Of a DNA stretch of 64,000 nt, positions 51,214 to 63,161 are shown in pieces. Below the pieces are notes generated by a model. It was not told where the DNA came from, made no database searches, and saw nothing but the letters and a program-made list of their open reading frames with translations. The stretch comes from JACCTU01 sp963798985 (GTDB taxonomy: Bacteria > Actinomycetota > Thermoleophilia > Gaiellales > Gaiellaceae): NCBI GenBank assembly GCA_963798985.1, contig CAWCVL010000007.1:496001-560000 (forward strand), written 5' to 3'. The translations under genes and the position numbers were made by a program. Each line of letters starts with the position of its first letter. Within the stretch, counting starts at the first letter, position 1.

Positions 51214-51810
51214 ATGACCGCTGCACGCGTCTCGACCGAGAAGGTTCTGCTCGACGCCGAGGCGATCTCGCGCACGCTCAGCCGCGTCGCGCACGAGCTG
51301 ATCGAGGCGAACCCGGAGCTCGACCGGCTCGCGCTCGTGGGAATCCACACGCGCGGCGTCCCGCTCGCGCACCGCCTGCGCCGCCTGATCGCCGAGCGCA
51401 CGGACGAAGAGGTCGAGCTCGGCTCCCTCGACATCACCTTCTACCGCGACGACGTGCAGGTGCGCGGCGGCGAGGCGCCGCTGCACGCGCAGCCGCTCGT
51501 GCGCGCGACGACGCTCGATTTCCCGCTCGAGGGGATGACGTGCGTGCTCGTCGACGACGTTCTCTACACGGGTCGCACGATCCGCGCCGCGATCGAGGCG
51601 CTCTTCGACTACGGCCGCCCCGAGCGCGTCCAGCTCGCCTGCCTCGTCGACCGCGGCCATCGCGAGCTCCCGATCCGCCCCGACTACGTCGGCAAGAACC
51701 TTCCGACCTCCCGCGGCGAGCGCATCCAGGTGCAGCTGCTCGAGGTCGACGAGGTCGACCGCGTTCTGCTGGTTCCAACGTCCGAAGAGGAGGACGAGCC
51801 CGTTGGCTGA
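51214..51810 (+). CDS. pyrR: Bifunctional PyrR regulator/uracil phosphoribosyltransferase
   Basis: A 198-residue RNA-binding regulator with residual uracil phosphoribosyltransferase activity. MTAARVSTEKVLLDAEAISR, LDRLALVGIHTRGVPLAHRL, SLDITFYRDDV and the PRPP loop CVLVDDVLYTGRTIRAAIEA are all present; VDRGHRELPIRPDYVGKNLP follows. First gene of the pyrimidine operon; overlaps pyrB by 8 bases. Confidence 0.96.
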   Translation: MTAARVSTEKVLLDAEAISRTLSRVAHELIEANPELDRLALVGIHTRGVPLAHRLRRLIAERTDEEVELGSLDITFYRDDVQVRGGEAPLHAQPLVRATTLDFPLEGMTCVLVDDVLYTGRTIRAAIEALFDYGRPERVQLACLVDRGHRELPIRPDYVGKNLPTSRGERIQVQLLEVDEVDRVLLVPTSEEEDEPVG

Positions 51811-52801
51811 GCTGAAGGTGATGCGGGAGGAGTACCTCCCACCGAAGCCGCCGCCGCGGCGGCACCTGCTCTCGATCGCGGACCTGACGCGCGACGACGT
51901 CGAGCGGCTGCTCGGCACGGCGCGGAGCTTCGAGCGTTCGCTCGAGCGCGAGATGAAGAAGCTGCCGACCCTGCGCGGCCGCCTCGTCCTCAACCTCTTC
52001 TTCGAGTCGTCGACGCGGACGAGCTCGAGCTTCGAGCTCGCGGCCAAGCGCCTCTCCGCAGACACGATGTCGTTCAAGGCAAGCGGGTCCTCGGTCGACA
52101 AGGGCGAGTCGCTGAAGGACACCGCGATCACGCTCGGCGCGTACGACCCGGACGTGATCGTGATCCGGCACGCCGAGATCGGCGCGCCGCAGCTCGTCGC
52201 GCGGTGGACCGGCGCGCACGTCGTGAACGCCGGGGACGGGAAGCACCAGCACCCCACCCAGGCTTTGCTCGACCTCTACACCCTGAACGAGGAGTTCGGG
52301 CGCGTCGACGGGCTCCACGTCGCGATCGTCGGCGACGTGCTCCACTCTCGTGTTGCACGATCGAACATCCAGGCACTGACGATGATGGGCGCGCGCGTCA
52401 CGCTCGTGGGGCCGCCCTCGCTGATCCCGCGCGGGATCGAGGCGCTCGGCTGCGAGACGACGATCGACATCGACGCGATCAAGGCCGCCGACGTCGTCTA
52501 CGTCCTCCGCATGCAGCGCGAGCGGATGCTCGAGGGCGCGAACTACGTCCCGTCGCTGCGGGAGTACGCGGCGCGCTGGGGCGTGACACCCGACCGGCTC
52601 CGGCCGGGGCAGAAGGTGATGCACCCCGGCCCGATGAACCGCGGCGTCGAGATCGACCCGGTCGTCGCCGACGCGGCAGACGCGTTGATCGAGACGCAGG
52701 TTCGTGCCGGGCTCGTCACACGGATGGCCGTGCTCTACGACCTGCTCACCCACGGCCCGGTCGCAGTCCAGACCGCCGCCGAGATCCACGAGGTCGCGTG
52801 A
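51803..52801 (+). CDS. pyrB: Aspartate carbamoyltransferase
   Basis: Condenses carbamoyl phosphate with aspartate. HLLSIADLTRDDVERLLGTA, the carbamoyl-phosphate loop LNLFFESSTRTSSSFELAAK, GSSVDKGESLKDTAITLGAY, VNAGDGKHQHPTQALLDLYT, VAIVGDVLHSRVARSNIQAL and MHPGPMNRGVEID are intact. Start TTG 51803, or ATG 51821 inside the pyrR overlap. Ends with TGA overlapping the pyrC ATG. No pyrI follows. Confidence 0.96.
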   Translation: MAELKVMREEYLPPKPPPRRHLLSIADLTRDDVERLLGTARSFERSLEREMKKLPTLRGRLVLNLFFESSTRTSSSFELAAKRLSADTMSFKASGSSVDKGESLKDTAITLGAYDPDVIVIRHAEIGAPQLVARWTGAHVVNAGDGKHQHPTQALLDLYTLNEEFGRVDGLHVAIVGDVLHSRVARSNIQALTMMGARVTLVGPPSLIPRGIEALGCETTIDIDAIKAADVVYVLRMQRERMLEGANYVPSLREYAARWGVTPDRLRPGQKVMHPGPMNRGVEIDPVVADAADALIETQVRAGLVTRMAVLYDLLTHGPVAVQTAAEIHEVA

Positions 52802-54104
52802 TGCTCGTCAGCCGAGACGCCCCATCGGAGAACCTGGTCATCACAGGCGCACGCGTGCTCGACCCCGTGCAGGGCATCGACACGCAGGTCGACGTCCTGA
52901 TCGACGACGGCGTGATCTCGCAGCTCGGCACCTCGCTCGAGCGGAACGGCCATCGCGTCGTCGACGGAGCCGGTCTCGTGCTCGCGCCTGCGTTCGTCGA
53001 CCCGCACGTGCACCTGCGCGTCCCCGGCCGCGAGGACGAGGAGACGATCGCCTCCGGCACGGCCGCCGCCGCAGCCGGCGGGTTCTGCGCGATCCTCGCG
53101 ATGCCGAACACCGATCCCGGTCGTCGACTCGGCGGCCGTGCTCGGCGCGCTCTTCGAGGACGCGCGGCGCGAGGCCGAGATCCCGGTCGGCTTCCTCGCT
53201 GCGATCACCAAGGGCCAGTCCGGCGGCGAGCTGACGGAGATGGCCGAGCTCGCGGACGCGGGCGCGGTCGCGTTCTCCGACGACGGGCACCCGGTGACCG
53301 CGCCCGGGCTGATGCGCCGCGCGCTCCAGTACGGCAGCGTCACGGGCCTGAAGCTCGCGCTCCACTGCGAGGAGCCGACGCTGTCACGAGGAGGCCACGT
53401 GCACGAGGGCGCTGTGTCCGCCGAGCTCGGCTTCGGCGGCTACCCGTCGATCGCCGAGTCGGTGATGGTCGAGCGCGACCTGTCGCTCGCGGCGTACGAG
53501 GAACGGCCCTTGCACCTTCTTCACCTTTCCGCGCGAGAATCGGTTGCGGCGCTTTATCGCGCCCAAGCCTCCGGCTTGGCCGCGACAGGGGAAGTGACGC
53601 CGCACCACCTCTGTCTGACCGATGAAGCAGTTCGCACACTCGATCCGAACTTCAAGATGAACCCCCCGCTTCGCAGTGAGGACGACCGTCAGGCATTGAT
53701 CCAGGCGCTACGCGACGGAACCGTAGGTTCCGTCGCGTCGGACCACGCCCCGCACGCGCGCCACGAGAAGGAGGTCCCGTTCGAGTCGGCGCCCTTCGGG
53801 GTGACGGGCCTCGAGACGGCGTTCAGCGCGCTCTACACGCATCTCGTCGAGACGGGCGTCATCCCGCTGGAGACGATCCTCGAGCGGATGTCGGCCGGGG
53901 CCGCGCGCGCGTACGCCCTCGCACGAGCCGTCGATTGCGGTCGGTGCTCGCGCGAACCTCGTGCTGCTCGACCTGAACGCGAGCTGGCGGGTCGAGGAGG
54001 CCGGCTTCCGCTCGCGCTCGAAGAACTCGTGGCTCCTCGGCGAGACGCTCCGCGGAAAGGTGCGCGCGACGATCGCCGACGGCAGGATGGTGTACGACGG
54101 ATGA
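52801..54104 (+). CDS. pyrC: Dihydroorotase (two frameshifts)
   Basis: Closes carbamoyl aspartate to dihydroorotate. ATG 52801; GARVLDPVQGIDTQVDVLID, the metal motif FVDPHVHLRVPGREDEE and FCAILAMPNTDP; an extra C near 53115 then VVDSAAVLGALFEDARREAE, GAVAFSDDGHPV, LHCEEPTLSRGG, VTPHHLCLTDEAV, VASDHAPHARHEKEV. A second extra base near 53930 leads to PSIAVGARANLVLLDLNASW and KNSWLLGETLRGKVRAT. Length is two bases out of frame. Stop overlaps carA (ATGA). Two palindromes are embedded (53563-53579, 53710-53738). Confidence 0.94.
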
Positions 54105-55131
54105 CAGGCTTCCTCGCACTCGAGGACGGGACGGTCTTCCGCGGCGAGTCCGTGGCCGCCGAAGGCTTCGCGTTCGGCGAGGCCGTCTTCACGACCGCGA
54201 TGACGGGCTACCAGGAGGTCGTCACCGACCCGAGCTACGCGGAGCAGCTCGTCTGCTTCACGGCGCCGATGATCGGCAACTACGGCGTCGCCGACGAGCG
54301 CTCCGAGTCGAAGCGGGCGCACGCGCGCGCAGTGCTGATGCGCGAAGCGCGTGGGCCGGCCTGGACCGACTGGCTGCACGAGCGCGGGATCGTCGCGCTC
54401 TCAGGCCTGGACACGCGCAGCCTCGTCCTGAAGCTGCGCGAAGCCGGCGCGATGCGCGCGGCCGTCGTGTCCGGCGACGCCTCGCTCGAAGAGGTGCAGC
54501 GCGCAATCGGCGAACAACCGGCGATGGCCGGGCGCGCGCTTGTCGCCCAGGTCTCGACGTCCGAGTCGCTTCGTCTACGTCGGTGAAGGACGCACGCGAA
54601 TCGCCGTCGTCGACTACGGCTGCAAGCGCTCGATCCTGCGCCGCCTCGCCGGTGCCGGCGCGGCCGTCACGGTCTTCCCGCACGACGTATCGGCCGACGA
54701 GCTCGCGCAGTTCGACGGCGTGATGCTCACGAACGGCCCGGGCGACCCGGAACCGCTCGTGCAGGAGGTGGCCGTGCTCCGCGAGCTGCTCGGGCGCGTG
54801 CCGGTGCTCGGGATCTGCCTCGGCCACCAGCTGCTCGGGCTCGCGACCGGGCACGAGACGTACAAGCTCCGCTTCGGCCACCGTGGCGCGAACCATCCGG
54901 TGCTCGAGCGTGCGACCGGCAAGGTCCTCGTCACGAGCCAGAACCACGGCTTCGCCGTTGCGCCCTCCGATGAGAAGGAGGCGACGCACGTCTCTCTCTA
55001 CGACGGCACCGTCGAGGGTTTCGACTTCCCCGAGCTGCGCGCGCGCTCGGTGCAGTTCCATCCCGAGGCCGGCCCGGGGCCGCACGACGGGTGGACGATC
55101 ATCGACGACTGGATCGAGGAGTTGAGCTCGG

Positions 55132-55142
<11 letters not shown>
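54101..55142 (+). CDS. carA: Carbamoyl-phosphate synthase small subunit (one frameshift)
   Basis: Glutamine amidotransferase subunit that supplies ammonia to CarB. ATG 54101: FLALEDGTVFRGESVAAEGF, GEAVFTTAMTGYQEVVTDPS, CFTAPMIGNYGVADERSESK, GIVALSGLDTRSLVLKLREA. An extra base near 54570 shifts the frame; RIAVVDYGCKRSILRRLAGA, MLTNGPGDPEPL, the nucleophile Cys in LGICLGHQLLGLATG and His/Glu in VQFHPEAGPGPHD follow. Overlaps carB by 11 bases. Confidence 0.95.
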
Positions 55143-58155
<3,013 letters not shown>

Positions 58156-58175
<20 letters not shown>

Positions 58176-58815
58176 AGTCCTCGGCAACGAACAGATCGGC
58201 CCGTACTTTCTGGTGCGCATGGAGCGCGGAGGGCTGGACGCCGGTGTGCCAGGACAGTTCTTCATGCTCGAGGCACCGGGTCGCGTGCTGCCGCGCCCGA
58301 TGTCGGTCTGCCTGGCGCCGCCCGGTGAGCTCGCGTTCCTGATCGACCCGATCGGCCCCGGAACGCGGGCTCTGTGCGCGCTCCAGCCGGGCGACGCGAT
58401 CGACGTGCTCGGGCCGCTCGGGAACGGCTTCCGGCTCGACGTCGAGCGTCCGCTGCTCGTCGGCGGCGGGATCGGGATCGCGCCAATGCCATTTGTTTCG
58501 GAGCGCCTCGGCGCACCGCCGGCTGTGCTCGGCTTCCGATCCGAGTGGCACGCCGAGGCGGCCGCGCTGGTCCCGAACGCCGAGGTCGTGATCGAGCCGA
58601 CCTTCGTCACCGAGGCGATGCCGGCGGGGCACGACGTCCTCGCGTGTGGGCCAGAGCCGATGCTCGAGGCCGTACGTGCGCTTGCACCCGACGCGCAGCT
58701 CGCGTGGGAGGCGCCGATGGCCTGCGGGTACGGCGCGTGCTACGGCTGTGTGGTCGAGATCGGCGGCGAGCTGAAGCGGCTGTGCGTGGAAGGGCCGGTC
58801 CTTGCTGCTGCTTAA
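58156..58815 (+). CDS. pyrK: Dihydroorotate dehydrogenase electron-transfer subunit
   Basis: A 219-residue FAD/2Fe-2S protein that passes electrons from PyrD to NAD+. ATG 58156 within the end of carB. RVLPRPMSVCLAP is the flavin site, PLLVGGGIGIAPMPFVSERL the NAD site, and MACGYGACYGCVVEIGGELK with a later Cys (LKRLCVEG) binds the iron-sulfur cluster. Presence of PyrK shows that PyrD is the class 1B, NAD-dependent form. Overlaps pyrD by 14 bases. Confidence 0.94.
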
Positions 58816-59672
58816 CGGGTCCGGTTGCCTCGACGCGCTCATCGCGCCGGACGTCGCCCGCTCGCTCGACGCCTTCGTGACGAAGACGATCACGCCGCTC
58901 CCGCGCGAGGGCAACGCACCCGTTCGCATCGCCGAGACCGAGCACGGGATGCTGAACGCCATCGGCCTCGCCAATCCCGGCCGCGACAAGTTCCTCGACG
59001 ACGTGCTGCCGCAACTGCGCGAGCTGGGGGTCCCGCTCTGGGTCTCCGTCGGAGGTTTCGCCGCGGACGAGTACGCGGAGACGTGCGCAGCGCTCGCCGA
59101 CGTGACGATCGAGCTCAATCTCTCCTGCCCGAACGTCGACGAGGCGCCCGAGTCGGCGGCCGAGATCGTCGCAGCGTGCCGGTCCGCGACCGATCTCCCG
59201 CTCTACGCGAAGCTCTCGCCGGCGACCTGGGACGTCGCGGAGACCGCGCGCGCGGTGGAAGCGGCCGGGGCCGACGGGCTGTCGCTCGTGAACACGATCC
59301 GCGGCCTCGCGCTCGACGAGCGGACGCTGCGACCGACGCTCGAGCGCGGATCGGGAGGCTACTCGGGGCCGGCGCTGAAGCCGATCGCGCTCGCCGCGGT
59401 GTACGCGTGTGCGCGTGCGACGACTCTCCCGATCGTCGGGATGGGCGGCGTTCGCACCGGTCGCGACGCGCTCGAGTTGATCGCCGCGGGCGCATCCGCG
59501 GTCGCGCTCGGCACCGTCTTGTTTGCGGATATCGACGCACCCGCACGCGTTCGTGCCGAGCTCGACGTCGAGCGGAGCGCGCGGGGCTTCGAGTCCGTGC
59601 GACGACGCGCGCGGAATCGCGCACTGGACAGATGCGGGACAACACTCCGACGTGCACGCGAACGTGCGCTAG
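58802..59672 (+). CDS. pyrD: Dihydroorotate dehydrogenase class 1B (one frameshift)
   Basis: FMN barrel enzyme oxidising dihydroorotate to orotate. Start TTG 58802 or later: MLLLNGSGCLDALIAPDVAR, AFVTKTITPLPREGN, MLNAIGLANPGRDKFLDDVL, the catalytic Cys in IELNLSCPNVDEAPES, LPLYAKLSPATWDVAET, GADGLSLVNTIRGLALD, PIVGMGGVRTGRDALELIAA. An extra G near 59601 moves the last residues; the restored frame reads ESVDDARGIAHWTDAG and ends at TAG 59670-59672. pyrF, often next, is missing. Confidence 0.94.
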
Positions 59673-59727
59673 AGGACCTGGACGGCCGAGGTTGCAGGGC
59701 GCGGGCGACTTGTTAGACTCCCGCGCC

Positions 59728-60057
59728 ATGGTGTCGCCCAAGACCCAGACCCAAGCACCTCTGCGCTCACTCGATCAGCGCATGGAGGCGCTGAAGCGGG
59801 CGAACGACATCCGGGTCAAACGGGCGAGGCTGAAGAGAGACCTCAAGGACGGAAACGTGCGCATCGATTCGATTCTGCGCAATCCGCCCGAGTACGTCGA
59901 GACGGCGAAGGTGTTCGACATCCTGATGGCCGTCCCGAAGTTCGGCCGCGTGAAGGCCGCACGGTTCCTCAACCAGGCCCGGATCAGCCAGGCGAAGACC
60001 GTCGGCGGCCTCTCGGAGCGGCAGCGGTCGGAGCTCGTTGGGCTCTTCAACAGGTAA
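59728..60057 (+). CDS. mihF: Actinobacterial integration host factor MihF
   Basis: A 109-residue nucleoid protein: MEALKRANDIRVKRARLKRD, LKDGNVRIDSILRNPPEYVE, TAKVFDILMAVPKFGRVKAA and RFLNQARISQAKTVGGLSER with a helix-two-turn-helix. MihF bends DNA and is essential in mycobacteria. ATG 59728. Its standard place is before gmk, and here it overlaps gmk by 20 bases. Confidence 0.95.
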   Translation: MVSPKTQTQAPLRSLDQRMEALKRANDIRVKRARLKRDLKDGNVRIDSILRNPPEYVETAKVFDILMAVPKFGRVKAARFLNQARISQAKTVGGLSERQRSELVGLFNR

Positions 60058-60658
60058 GACGCCTCCGGTCTTCGTGATCACCGGCACCTCGGGTGCCGGC
60101 AAGGGGACGCTCGTGCAGGAGCTGCTCCGGCGCGTGCCCGAGGTGGCCCTCGCGGTGTCCGCCACGACGCGTGGCCGCAGGCCGGGCGAGGTCGACGGCG
60201 TCCACTACTGGTTCATCTCCGACGAGGAGTTCGACCGCAGGCTCGCCGAGGACGATTTCCTCGAGTACTACGCGTTTCCGTGGGGGCAGCGGTCGGGGAC
60301 GCTGTGGTCGGAGCTCGACCGCATCCGCGACCAGGGCAAGGCACCGCTGCTCGAGCTCGAGCCGAACGGGGCGTTGGCAGTCAAGGGCCGAGTGCCAGAC
60401 GCGGTCCTCTTCTTCATCCACGCGCCCGACTTCGAGGAGCTCGAGCGTCGCCTCCGCGAGCGCGCCACGGAGAGCGCAGGGGAGATCGAGGAGCGGCTGG
60501 CCCTTTCGCGGCGCCAGCTCGATCAGGCGGAGCAATGCGACCATCTGATCGTCAACGACGAGATCGAGAGGGCCGCCGAGGAGCTGTCCGGAATCGTCCG
60601 ACGGGCGCTGGATGGCAGCGCCGTTGCCGGCTCCATTAACACGCCTCCGGCGCGCTAG
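60038..60658 (+). CDS. gmk: Guanylate kinase
   Basis: Phosphorylates GMP to GDP. TTG 60038; the P-loop is FVITGTSGAGKGTLVQELLR, GMP binding is in VSATTRGRRPGEVDGVHYWF and DDFLEYYAFPWGQRSGTLWS, and the lid RLRERATESAGEIEERLA. Two features differ from typical Gmk: AFPWGQRSGTLWSELDR replaces the usual HGNYYGT-type start, and EPNGALAVKG replaces the QG-A--V motif. Still a complete enzyme of 206 residues. Confidence 0.92.
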   Translation: MGSSTGKTPPVFVITGTSGAGKGTLVQELLRRVPEVALAVSATTRGRRPGEVDGVHYWFISDEEFDRRLAEDDFLEYYAFPWGQRSGTLWSELDRIRDQGKAPLLELEPNGALAVKGRVPDAVLFFIHAPDFEELERRLRERATESAGEIEERLALSRRQLDQAEQCDHLIVNDEIERAAEELSGIVRRALDGSAVAGSINTPPAR

Positions 60659-60680
60659 AACAAGCAGCTACCATGCCGAC

Positions 60681-60911
60681 GTGATTCACCCACGCCTCGA
60701 TGAGCTCCTGGACAACGTCGACTCGCGCTACGCGCTGGTCATCGTTGCAGCCAAGCGGGCTCGCCAGATCAACAACTACTACCAGCAGCTCGGTGAGGGC
60801 ACCTACGAGGACTTCCCGCCGCCGCTCGTCGAGTCACGCTCGAAGAACTACTTGACCATGGCCATGGAGGAAACAGCCCAGGGCATGATCAAGTACACGT
60901 ATCCGAAATAG
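60681..60911 (+). CDS. rpoZ: RNA polymerase omega subunit
   Basis: A 76-residue omega protein: MIHPRLDELLDNVDSRYALV, IVAAKRARQINNYYQQLGEG (the RAR-IN signature) and NYLTMAMEETAQGMIKY. GTG 60681 starts 22 bases after gmk. The stop codon is inside a terminator hairpin. Assists assembly of RNA polymerase. Confidence 0.94.
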   Translation: MIHPRLDELLDNVDSRYALVIVAAKRARQINNYYQQLGEGTYEDFPPPLVESRSKNYLTMAMEETAQGMIKYTYPK

Positions 60912-60928
60912 CTCCGCTATTTCGGATA
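60900..60928. terminator. Terminator hairpin including the rpoZ stop codon
   Basis: TATCCGAAATAG and CTATTTCGGATA form a perfect 12-bp stem with a 5-base loop, followed by GTTGGTTCTTTC. The TAG is the rpoZ stop, so the stem begins in the last codons. A second hairpin, GGCGGGC-AAA-GCCCGCC, lies at 60972-60988. Confidence 0.75.
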
Positions 60929-61033
60929 GTTGGTTCTTTCTAGCTGACCCTTGTCGCCCCCTAGGCCTCCCGGCGGGCAAAGCCCGCCTCCGGCCGCGGA
61001 CGGTCGTTTCTGCCTACCGCTTGTCGGCACAAT

Positions 61034-62211
61034 GTGGCGATGGCCAAGATCCTGGTTGGCGTCACCGGCGGGATTGCTGCTTACAAGTCGTGTGAGCTCG
61101 TTCGGCTGCTCGTCAAGGCCGGGCACGACGTGGTCCCGCTCGTGACCGACGGCGCCGACCGGTTCGTCCGGCGGGAGACCTTCTTCGCGCTCGCCAGGCG
61201 GGAGCCTCGGGAGGACCTCTACGCGCACCTGACGCGCGCCGACCTCTACGTGATCGCGCCGCTCACGGCCAACACATTGGCGAAGCTCGCCCACGGGATC
61301 GCGGACAACCTCGTCACCGAGGCCGCGCTCGCCCACCGTGGCCCGCTCCTCGTCGCGCCGGCGATGAACCCGCGCATGTGGGCGCAGCCCTGCGACGCAG
61401 GCGAACGTCGCCGCGATCCGCGCGCGCGGGATCGAGCTGATCGGGCCCGACGAGGGCGAGATGGCCGAAGGCGAGTGGGGCGTGGGGCGGATGTCGGAGC
61501 CCGACGAGCTCTTCGAGGCGTGCGCGGCCCTGCTCGCGAAGCGGGAGCAGCTGCGCGGCAAGCGCGTCCTCGTCACGGCCGGCGGAACGCGCGAGCCGCT
61601 CGACGACGTGCGCTTCGTCGGCAACCGCTCGTCCGGGCGGATGGGGGTTGCAGTCGCCGAGGAGGCGCGTCGCCGAGGCGCCGAGGTCACGCTCGTCGCC
61701 GCAAACCTCACGGTGCCGACTCCGGCCGGCGTCGAGGTCGTCCCGGCGCCGACCGCTGTGGACGTCGAGCGCGAGGTGCTCGCCAGGGCAGCCGACGCCG
61801 ATGTGGTCGTGATGGCCGCAGCCGTCGCGGACTATCGGCCGGCCGAGGTCGCCGCCGGCAAGCGGGGCAAGGACGGCGGTGCCTGGACGCTCGAGCTCGA
61901 GCCGACGACCGACGTCCTGCGAACCCTCGGCGAGCGCGACGACGGGGCCGCTCCTGGTCGGGTTCGCGGCCGAGTCGGGGGGCGGCATCGAGCGCGCCCG
62001 GCAGAAGCTCACTGACAAGAAGGTGAACCTCGTCGTCTTCAATGACGTATCACGGGATGACATCGGGTTCGACTCGGAGGAGAACGAGGTGACGCTCATC
62101 GGCAGGGACGGGGAACGACAGGTCGAGAAAGCCCCGAAGCGGGCCATCGCGGGGGCGATCCTCGACGAGGTCGCGCGCCAGCTCGAGGAGGCCGATGGAC
62201 GCGGTCGGTAG
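61034..62211 (+). CDS. coaBC: Phosphopantothenoylcysteine decarboxylase/synthase (two frameshifts)
   Basis: Bifunctional enzyme of coenzyme A synthesis. CoaC half: MAKILVGVTGGIAAYKSCEL, LYVIAPLTANTLAKLAHG, LLVAPAMNPRMWAQP. An extra C near 61394, then GIELIGPDEGEMAEGEWG, GVGRMSEPDEL. CoaB half: GKRVLVTAGGTREPLDDVRF, NRSSGRMGVAVAEEARRRGA, VMAAAVADYRPAEVAAGK; an extra G near 61949, then LLVGFAAESGGGIERARQKL and KKVNLVVFNDVSRDDIGFDS. Length two bases out of frame. Start GTG 61034 or ATG 61040. Confidence 0.95.
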
Positions 62212-63161
62212 ACAGGCCGTCACGCGTCGGCGACGCACAACGGACGATCGCGTCGGTGGTCGAGAACCTCCAGCGGGTGGTGCACGCGCCCGAGGAGACG
62301 CTCAGGCTCGTCGTCCTCTGCCTGGTCGCCGAGGGTCACCTGATCATCGAGGACCTGCCGGGCGTCGGCAAGACGACGCTCGCAAAGGCGCTCGCCCGCT
62401 CGCTCGACGTCTCCTTCTCGCGCCTCCAGTTCACGCCCGACCTGCTGCCGTCGGACGTCACCGGGGTGAACGTCTTCAACCAGGCGCAGAACGAGTTCGA
62501 GTTCCGGCCCGGCCCCGTCTTCGCGAACCTCCTGCTGGTCGACGAGATCAACCGCGCCTCGCCGAAGACGCAGTCGGCGCTCCTCGAGTGCATGCAGGAG
62601 CGGCAGGTCACGATCGACGGCTTCTCCTACGAGCTCGCACCGCCCTTCATGGTGATGGCCACGCAGAACCCGATCGAGTACGAGGGGACGTACCCGCTCC
62701 CCGAGGCGCAGCTGGACCGCTTCGCGATGCGCGTTGCGATCGGGTACCCGACGCTCGCCGACGAGTCCCGGATGCTCTCCGAGCAGACGTCGGGCTCGCC
62801 GCTCGAGACGCTCGAGCCGGTCACGAACGGGCAGGAGGTGCTCGCGCTGGTCGCGGAGGCGCAGGCGATCTTCGTCGAGGAGAGCGTCAACCGGTACGTC
62901 GTCGCCCTGCTCCGCCACACGCGCGCGGACTCGCGTCTCTACCTCGGCGGCAGTCCAAGGGCGGGAATCTCGCTCGTCCGCGTCGCGAAGGCCCGCGCAC
63001 TTGCCGACGCGCGCGACTATCTCTCCCCGGACGACGTCAAGGCGGTCGCCGAGGCCGTGCTCTCGCACCGCCTGATCGTCGCGCCCGAGGCGCGCGCGGC
63101 GGGGACGACGAGCGTCGACCTCGTCCGCGACGCGCTCGACAAGACTCCCGTCCCCGTCTGA
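62195..63161 (+). CDS. MoxR-type AAA+ ATPase (N-terminal frameshift)
   Basis: A chaperone-like AAA+ ATPase. ATG 62195 gives MDAVG, then after one extra base near 62210 VGDAQRTIASVVENLQRVVH. Walker A: IIEDLPGVGKTTLAKALARS; Walker B: LLLVDEINRASPKTQSALLE; sensor region PPFMVMATQNPIEYEGTYPL and sensor 2 GGSPRAGISLVRVAKARA. Start could also be GTG 62256 with a shorter N terminus. Its stop overlaps the DUF58 ATG; the MoxR-DUF58 pair usually maintains a membrane complex or sensor. Confidence 0.9.
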
